Source: Carposina sasakii (lineage: Eukaryota; Arthropoda; Insecta; Lepidoptera; Carposinidae). Taken from it: 64,000 nucleotides of DNA. The notes under the pieces are model-generated. The model had not been told where the DNA came from and ran no database searches. It was given only the letters and a program-made list of their open reading frames with translations. Shown in pieces: positions 56,511-64,000 of this stretch (position 1 is the stretch's first letter; every line of letters starts with the position of its first letter). The stretch lies in NCBI GenBank assembly GCA_014607495.2, contig CP053175.1, positions 2,356,001 to 2,420,000 on the forward strand, in the 5' to 3' direction. A program made the position numbers and the translations under genes.

Positions 56511-56727
56511 TTTGGGTCCTATGGTATTAGTTGAACCTACTTACACTTTTATGTAAAGGGCAAATGGTTCAATGTTTATTTTTACAAAATGTTGCTAATT
56601 TATTACAGGAATTCCAGTAGTTAATTTTATTTATTTATTTCTTCTTTTACTTTATAAATGTTGTTATTGTTATGTACATCACAATTTTAATCTATATTAA
56701 AGGTCAAGCGATGCACGTCTTTTTGTA

Positions 56728-57112
56728 TACAGGGTTAATTTTAAAACATCAATAACCTCGCAAGACTAGGTAGCTACCATCATAAACAACAACATTTGTT
56801 CTACGAGTTTTGATATTTTGTCACATTTTTACTTTCATATAAAAATAAATATCAATTTAATATTACCTCTGAATGTTCTTAAGTCTGTACATAATATTGA
56901 AGCGCTCGCGATCGCGGGCGTTAACCTTTTCGTATACCTAAGAATGGAACATAGACTTACAAATGTCACGACAGTACAATAAAAGCTTGGAAAATAATTT
57001 TAAATTAATGTATTGAGTTATGATAAAACAAACTCGTAGAACAAATGTTATTGTTTATGATTTTAGCTATCTAGTCCTTCGAGGTTATTGATGTTTTAAA
57101 ATTAACCCTGTA
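56728..57112. mobile_element. MITE with long inverted ends
   Basis: 'tacagggttaattttaaaac' at the left and '...attaaccctgta' at the right. The arms extend roughly 85 bp ('aacatcaataacctcg', 'tttgttctacgagttt') with mismatches. TA-type ends. Confidence 0.65.
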
Positions 57113-57668
57113 TTTGTATGGGACATCGATATGCTTATTAGAAATATCAATAGTATTATACAAACAATATATTATATTGTGATAGTAATTGCCTTATATA
57201 AATTTTTTACGGTAAATAATATAAATTCATATTGATGTTGAATTTTATTAAGTTTAATTGAATAAATATTATGATTTTTATACGCAACATGGAATGTTAT
57301 TCTGGTATGTACATACGCTGTTATATTAAACTATGATTTTTTACAATAGCGGTGATATATAGCGGCCGACATGTGAAATGTTCCTTCAAGGCCGTTATAT
57401 GACGGCAACGCATTTCGCCGTATTCCCGTTATCTTTCTCGCTCTAGCAAACGACAGTTCTGAGCGACAGAAAAGGATAGGCGACGTGAAAAAGTGAAGCG
57501 TGCTATTGTAACTGATCCCGTTATCCTAGGAAACCAACAGTGCTATTTCAAAACCGCGTCTTAAGTAAGACCATAGTTAGACATTAAAAGTAAAAAAAAT
57601 AGTACCTTGATAGATGGCGTGAGCGCATTACCATCCCGTTTTTTTATAATCACACTTCACAACACATT

Positions 57669-57882
57669 AACCTAGTCCCACATTAAGATCCAAAAGGTCT
57701 AGTGTCGTGGGTACTAAGCAACGTTATATAAATACATAGATAAGTATAGAAACATCCATGACTCGGAAACAAACATCGATATTCATCATATCAATGATGG
57801 CACCTACCGGGATTCGAACCCAGGACCTATGGCGTCGCAGGCAGGGTCACTACCTACTACACCAATCGGCCGTCGGTCATAT
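57669..57882 (-). mobile_element. tRNA-derived SINE (family 2)
   Basis: The plus strand reads 'ctagtcccacattaagatcc', 'gaaacatccatgactcggaa', 'gggattcgaacccaggacct', 'ctactacaccaatcggccgt'. A complete head with both boxes on the minus strand. Confidence 0.78.
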
Positions 57883-58204
57883 CATTGGCCACGTACCTAC
57901 AGGTAAAGGGGGGAGCAACTAGGAAGGCTCAGATTAGAGAGTAAATATTGAGGTAAATACATTTGGCTCAGATAAATAATTTACAGGAATGAGATTCGCT
58001 CACGTCATCTATTTTTTAAAATCAATCATTCAAAGAATAACCGAACTCGATTCTAGATAATATGTAAATCTTCTTGCTAAAAACTGTCAAAACCTCGCTG
58101 TCAACCCATTGACGTGTATTGTCAAAATCTAAACGAAGTTGTCAAAATATGCACGATGTTCTTTTACATAGAAAATTCAAAAAATCCGAAATTAAACTGA
58201 TAAA

Positions 58205-61200
58205 ATGCATAAAAAAATTCCGAAGGAAACGTCCAAATCAAGAGTTATACCAATAGAAGATGGTTTTTGGGTAAGTAACTATGTTAATTAGTCCTGTGCT
58301 GACGCTGGGCTTCACTAGAATGCATCAGCTGCATCTCCCTCCGTGCATGTCGTGAGAGTCGACTAAGGAACTCGGGGGCGTTCTCTCAAGCTTGTGGCTA
58401 GCAACTTACTGACCTTTAACATCTGGCATAGCTATATACACACGGCTGTGTTCCCAAAATGGTAGCCAAAACTGCAAGATCACGAAAGAGATTCTACAGC
58501 TACGTTTAGCTTGGAGCTAGGTAACAGGATTTCCTGGTATTGCCACGTACCACTACGTTACGTTATTAGTTGAATAGTAAAAGTTTACGCGAACCATTTT
58601 GAAGTTGAGAAAGAAGTGTAAACTCACACAAAGCCTACGTCCACACAGGGATGGGGCTTTCTTAGTGCCTAAAGCCTAGCTAGTAAAACAAACATTCTAG
58701 AATTGTGCCTACCGGCCTGTCACCTAGATAGTCGCGTGGCGTGTATCCAAGAAAACAAATGTATGATTGTTTTTGTAACACTGTGCGTGAGGCAAGCCAC
58801 TATTCTCTAGGCGCTAAGAAAGCCTCCTACCTAATGCCAACGTAGCCTTAGTCCTCTGGTCACAGGAATGCCTTCTTCTCCATCCAGGATACTGTTGGTA
58901 ACTGGGGCCTCGTTGACGGCCAGTATTTTAGTGGTCCAGGTCGCTATCTTACCACTACTCTTCAAATACAGCAAGTCGGTGCAGCGACAAATGGTCTTTG
59001 CTAACTGCAGTAAGTGTAAGATGTTTACAATACTTATAGTCCGTTTTATAGAATAATCTAGTGGACGCCCGCGACTTCGTTCACATTGCACCCGTGCGAA
59101 GACGGGGCGGGTAACTCAAAATCCGTTGTGTAGTTTTAAAGATCTAAGCATACATAGGGACAGACAGAGGAAGCGACTTTGTTTTATAATATGTAGTGAT
59201 AGTGATGAAGTACCTAAGTAGTCTATCCGCTGCGCTGTGGAAATGAAGTGAAACCGACTGTTTTTTTCTAACGGGTTTTAAATTTCTAGTTATTCTAGAG
59301 AAAGGGCAATTTTAGACTAAATCAACGATCGTGCTTGAACATCATCTAGTGAGTCGATCGTTATAAGTCGTTATTTTAAGTTATCGACGTTATGTACCCT
59401 TGCCTTATGTGATAGGTGTTTAAGGGATGCGCTGTTTATGTGTTTTTTGAGAGACTACAAGCGAAGAAAAGCCTGTGTAAAAGCAAGGTGCATTAATTTA
59501 TCTATTTATTTTTGCACAGCACCTAAGTGTAATTCTAGATACTATTACTTTACATTGAGGGAATTCTTGTACAGAAAAAAATTTGCTATGCGTCACCACA
59601 AGGCACCTAGTAAAGATATCCTACATTTCAGTCAACTATCCCCGTAACCTGGACTATGAGAGTCCTTCCAGCTGCAACATCCTCGGGGGAAGGAACTTCA
59701 ACATTGAATTCGAGTCGGAGGTCGACTCTTGTCCTATTAAGTTAGGTAAATGACTTAATTAGCTACAGAATACATCTAAAGAGTCCAGTCGTAACACTTG
59801 CTAGGTAACAGACTAGACTTTAAAATACATTTCTACATGGTATAACATACAATATGGTTAAGTGAAATGCTAAGAAAATCGCCCACTGTAACCTGTTCCA
59901 TAGAGGAATAAGTTGTAGACATAGAATGCTAATGTCATACTAACAGTTTCGATGCACCATTAGACTTTTCAGTGCCTCACAATTCCAGTCCACAGATATT
60001 GCATTACTATACGTTACAAAACATTAGTAATGTACTACATTACTATACATTACACTAATAGAATCTAAGTGTCAAGACTGGAATTGTGAGGCACCGAAAA
60101 GTCTAATGGTGCATCGAAACTGTTAGTATGATATTAGCACTCTATGTCTACGTCTTTATTCCTCTATGCCTATTCTTGAGACTCAAAATAAAATGCAAAA
60201 TTGTATTTAACAGGAACATTACAACCTTTCGTACTTCAACAGATGCAGCTACATTCCTGAGTAGTTAGGGATTGGGAGATTCCTTATTATTATGTAGAAA
60301 AATAGATGTTGGGGTACATACTGCAGAGTATGCTGGCGTAACCTCCTTCAAAAGTACTCTATCTATGGTTTTACATTCAAAATGTCATTGGTCTCGATAA
60401 GTCAATAAAACAAAAAAGGAATCATTTTTCTATAAACCAATTTCTATTTCAACGTGTAATTATTCAATTAACATATGGTCCTTCGAGCCGGATCGAAGGA
60501 CCATTATGTTAAAGAGTAATTTTGACAGAGGTACACGCCAGCGCACCCTACAGTATATACCCGAACATTATGATTTTGTGTCTTTTTTGCCAAGTTCTAC
60601 GAAGTGTTTATTGCAGGAATATGGCATATAGTCCCATGCTCGCGTTTCCGTGACATCTTCATTGTGCAAGACTGTCTGGGCGTGGTCGCGAGGCTGCAGC
60701 GGGAGCTGAAGAGGACCTCCAACCCTGTCGTGTTGTATTGTCATGGTAAGCTTTGGAAATATACGCCTATACGCCTTTACGAATATACTTGTTTTTACTA
60801 TGCTGATTCAGGACTTCGTATCCAAATACCCAATCTTGGTAGGTATCCATTGTATGCTTGCAAGACACGTCGTCATAGTGAGCTTATGACAAGATCACTT
60901 TGTAGTGGAGCCAAAACGGGAGATTGGGGAGTCTGTTTTAAATGGTTGTCCTTTAACTAGCCATTTATTCCCAATTAGTGACAATTTGGATCACTTATTT
61001 GGGTAAAGTGAGTGGGCTATCAATCATTTGGAGCCAAGTCCTCTAATCCTTACGCCATCTGTACAGATTCTCTGGCAGCAGTGGAACGTTGAAATACCTG
61101 TAACTTCCTTATGACGTCTTTAGTTGTTTTAAGATGGCACTTGTTTTCCGTTGAAACATAATTATGCGTGGCCTATATTTAAGTTTGTATTTCAGGTAAT

Positions 61201-63162
61201 TCGAACCACCGAGCGTCGCCGCATCGCCTGCAGATGTACAAGGTGTTTCAAGAGCTGAACTTCCATGTCATCACATTCGACTATCGAGGTATTTACCTAT
61301 TTATGCAATTAACACAGTCGTGACCGTTCTTCGCGCTTAGTCATGTCACGCGCAGTCCCCACCTTCGCCTCGTTTTATCGTATAGTTCCGATGGATAATG
61401 GCTCTAGTTACTATGTGTATGGCCACATTTTCTGTTTCGCTACATACAAAAAATGTTAGTTCCGAAATCAGGCATTTTTCTATGGAACGAGACAATAATA
61501 CCTCTTCTTTTGTGTGCCCCTAACCTCACAGCTGCAAACATCTGCTGCGTCTATAGAAACTATACTTACTTAATTATTTTTAGAGAGTGCTCCAACCAAA
61601 AGCAGTCATAAAAGGCTTTCAGCTTTTACTTGTAAACACCTCTGCCCTGTGGAATTCTATTTATTTATTTCTTTACTCAATTACAAAATCTTAAAACTAG
61701 ATACATCGTCCCAAAAAACTGCTTGCGCCGTTTACTGAGGGATACATTAGTTAATAGGTACTATGATCTATTAGTCTATATATTCCAAAGTACAAAAAGA
61801 TACCAAGGCTAGAAATCAGGTTAATTATTAAGGATAAAGGGTCTATATTGAGGGATCGCCCGCCACCGGGCCCTATACCCTCCGCTGACCCTCGGATCTG
61901 CCTACTCATGATCACGAACACAAGACACTACAGTCGCAACGAGAAGCCAGATCCAAGCACCTAGCATGCATCCATGAATACATAGCTGCTAATCCGATAT
62001 AACCAATAGTGCCCACCCTGGGAAGGACGTCTATTTAACAAGCACACCGGCTTCCAGGGTATGGAGACTCTACCCGCGTGAGGCCAACCGAAAAGGGTGT
62101 GGTAGAAGACGCGCTACAAGTGTACGCGTGGCTGATCAATGCCCTCAATCCTGTCGATAGGCCGACGGTGCTTTTGTGGGGACATTCTTTGGGTGAGACA
62201 TATGAATTTTTTTTCTCATGAAGCAAGTTGGTTGGTAGTAGAATTAAAGATGAAATTGCTTGTGATTTTATGCAACTTCCTTGTAAATAAGTACACACGG
62301 CTGTGTTCCCAAAAATGGGGTAGCCAGAACTGCAGGATCACGAAGGAGAGCCAACAGCCACGTTTAGTTTAGCATAGCAGGGTGAGATGTAGAAGATCAG
62401 TGACATATGATAGCTTATTTAAGAGAATTACCTCACGAATTCGCGGAAGGTGATGTTTTCTAGAGCCCCGCACGCCAGGTCTATACAGGGTGATTTTGGT
62501 TCAACGTCCCGAAAACTAGAATCTCCTCTCATCGACTCATACCTGGGAAGTGTCTGGTTTCCAAAATATTACAAAGTTGAGTAAATAGACTGCGTTTTCT
62601 GCATAAATGCACATAGCGGCATAGCAGGATTTTTTCACGAAAAATAATTAATATCTGTTTTCTAGTGAAGCCCCGCATCAGCACAGGTCTATATAGGTAC
62701 ATGATAATATTTATTCACTTGATAATTAAAGTCATACTAAATTTGATTATTACCATGTTTCTTACATCAAACTACGAGTAGTTAAGAAAGAAGACCTGAT
62801 CTTAAGCGGCTATATTTCATAATCATCTTGCTGTCCTTGTTTCCTTATTTATGGGTTTGGCGCAATATGGTTTCATTCGAATACTATTGCCAAGGATACG
62901 GCCGGCTGCCTGCCTGGCGCCTACCCTCCTCGGGTATAGTTAACTGACAAGTATATTAAAACCCGTAAAGTATCCGTAAGCGGCCATATTGTATAACATA
63001 ATATATCTTCTACCAGGCACAGCGATATCAGCAAACATGATGGCCAACCTTCCAACCCTGTGTGAGAAGCTGGACATGACACTGCCGTACCCTGACGTGT
63101 TGGTGCTGGAAGCTCCCTTCAATAACCTGCTGCAGGAGATTGAAAGGCATCCGTTTTCCAGG
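58205..63162 (+). CDS. ABHD12-like alpha/beta hydrolase, copy 2 (partial)
   Basis: The gene runs off the right end. Exons: 58205-58270 (tentative; MHKKIPKETSKSRVIPIEDG), 58888-59009, 59632-59745, 60617-60745, 61196-61288, 62058-62192, 63017-63162. From exon 2 on, all phases match, and exons 3 and 5 have the same length as in copy 1 (114 and 93 nt). Recognisable parts: membrane segment LLVTGASLTASILVVQVAIL, GIWHIVP, VVLYCHGNSNHRA, ITFDYRGYGDST, the nucleophile elbow WGHSLG split as in copy 1, and VLVLEAPFNNLL. The Asp and His of the triad and the C-terminus lie beyond the window. Exon 1 ends in phase 0, but exon 2 needs a phase-2 partner (or translation from ATG 58868), so the true N-terminus is unresolved. 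Tandem duplication of copy 1 is clear. Confidence 0.82.
59059..59215 (-). repeat. Helitron-like fragment, intron 2
   Basis: Minus-strand end CTAG at 59062-59059 preceded by GC-rich 'acgaagtcgcgggcgtcca'. The rest matches about 280-450 ('aagatctaagcatacata'). Confidence 0.45.
59899..60168. mobile_element. Foldback MITE with about 92-bp arms
   Basis: The arms 59899-59990 and 60076-60168 are nearly perfect reverse complements (words 'gtttcgatgcaccattagac' and 'gcctcacaattccagtc'), with an 85-bp AT-rich centre. Lies in intron 3 of copy 2. Confidence 0.75.
61858..61980. repeat. Repeat shared with 56,130-56,255
   Basis: 'ccaccgggccctataccctc', 'ctgaccctcggatctg' and 'gcacctagcatgca' recur in the same order in the spacer between the two hydrolase genes. 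Confidence 0.6.
62488..62700. repeat. CAGGGTGATTTT-type repeat, one end
   Basis: 'acagggtgattttggttcaa', 'acctgggaagtgtctggttt', 'gttgagtaaatagactgcgt'; shared with 35,934. Lies in intron 6 of copy 2. Confidence 0.6.

Positions 63163-64000
<838 letters not shown>

Larger units (their letters stand above)
55369..58204. other. Spacer between the tandem ABHD12-like genes
   Basis: No exon is supported. It holds a hAT MITE (55,580), two elements with long inverted ends (55,863-56,510 and 56,728-57,112) and a family-2 SINE (57,669). Candidate AATAAA for copy 1 near 57,260. Confidence 0.55.

Overview
This 64 kb window is nuclear DNA of a moth or butterfly (Lepidoptera). The evidence is spliced insect genes with GT-AG introns, Rebers-Riddiford (RR) cuticle genes including a pro-resilin-like gene, and a dense load of lepidopteran-type SINEs, Helitron-like elements ending in CTAG, hAT elements and MITEs. 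Most of the sequence is repeat. Gene models were assembled by hand from reading frames, splice sites and phase; family names come from recalled family features, not from a search.

Layout. 1-12,405 is a transposon graveyard. It holds Helitron-like elements, a decayed hAT-like element (2,771-5,938) stuffed with later insertions, a hAT-like element carrying a second element (6,367-7,108), and one SINE broken by two independent hAT insertions (8,097-10,703 and 10,930-12,391), each with a perfect 8-bp target duplication. 13,170-16,306 (+) is an unrecognised three-exon gene. It converges on 16,430-21,696 (-), a secreted acidic protein with YGPP motifs. Two RR genes follow on the minus strand: 24,754-28,867 (255 aa) and 34,089-38,115 (455 aa, pro-resilin-like). 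These three minus-strand genes share an ATG-AAG first coding exon, a TATA box at -32/-33 and an arthropod TCA(G/T)T initiator, so they look like a coordinately used cuticle set.

41,093-41,968 (-) and 44,630-45,550 (+) are two divergently transcribed, intronless, secreted paralogues resembling spherulin-2A-like proteins with an aerolysin/ETX-MTX2-like layout. They are candidates for ancient horizontal transfer and the most unusual genes here.

46,477-55,368 (+) and 58,205-63,162 (+, running off the right end) are tandem ABHD12-like serine hydrolase genes, probably lysophospholipid or monoacylglycerol lipases of the ER membrane, with matching intron positions and phases. Their introns hold SINEs, Helitron-like copies, a LINE fragment, foldback elements and a long GT microsatellite. 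In the first, a 40-bp tandem duplication copies an exon end together with its splice donor.

No rRNA, convincing functional tRNA or CRISPR array was seen.
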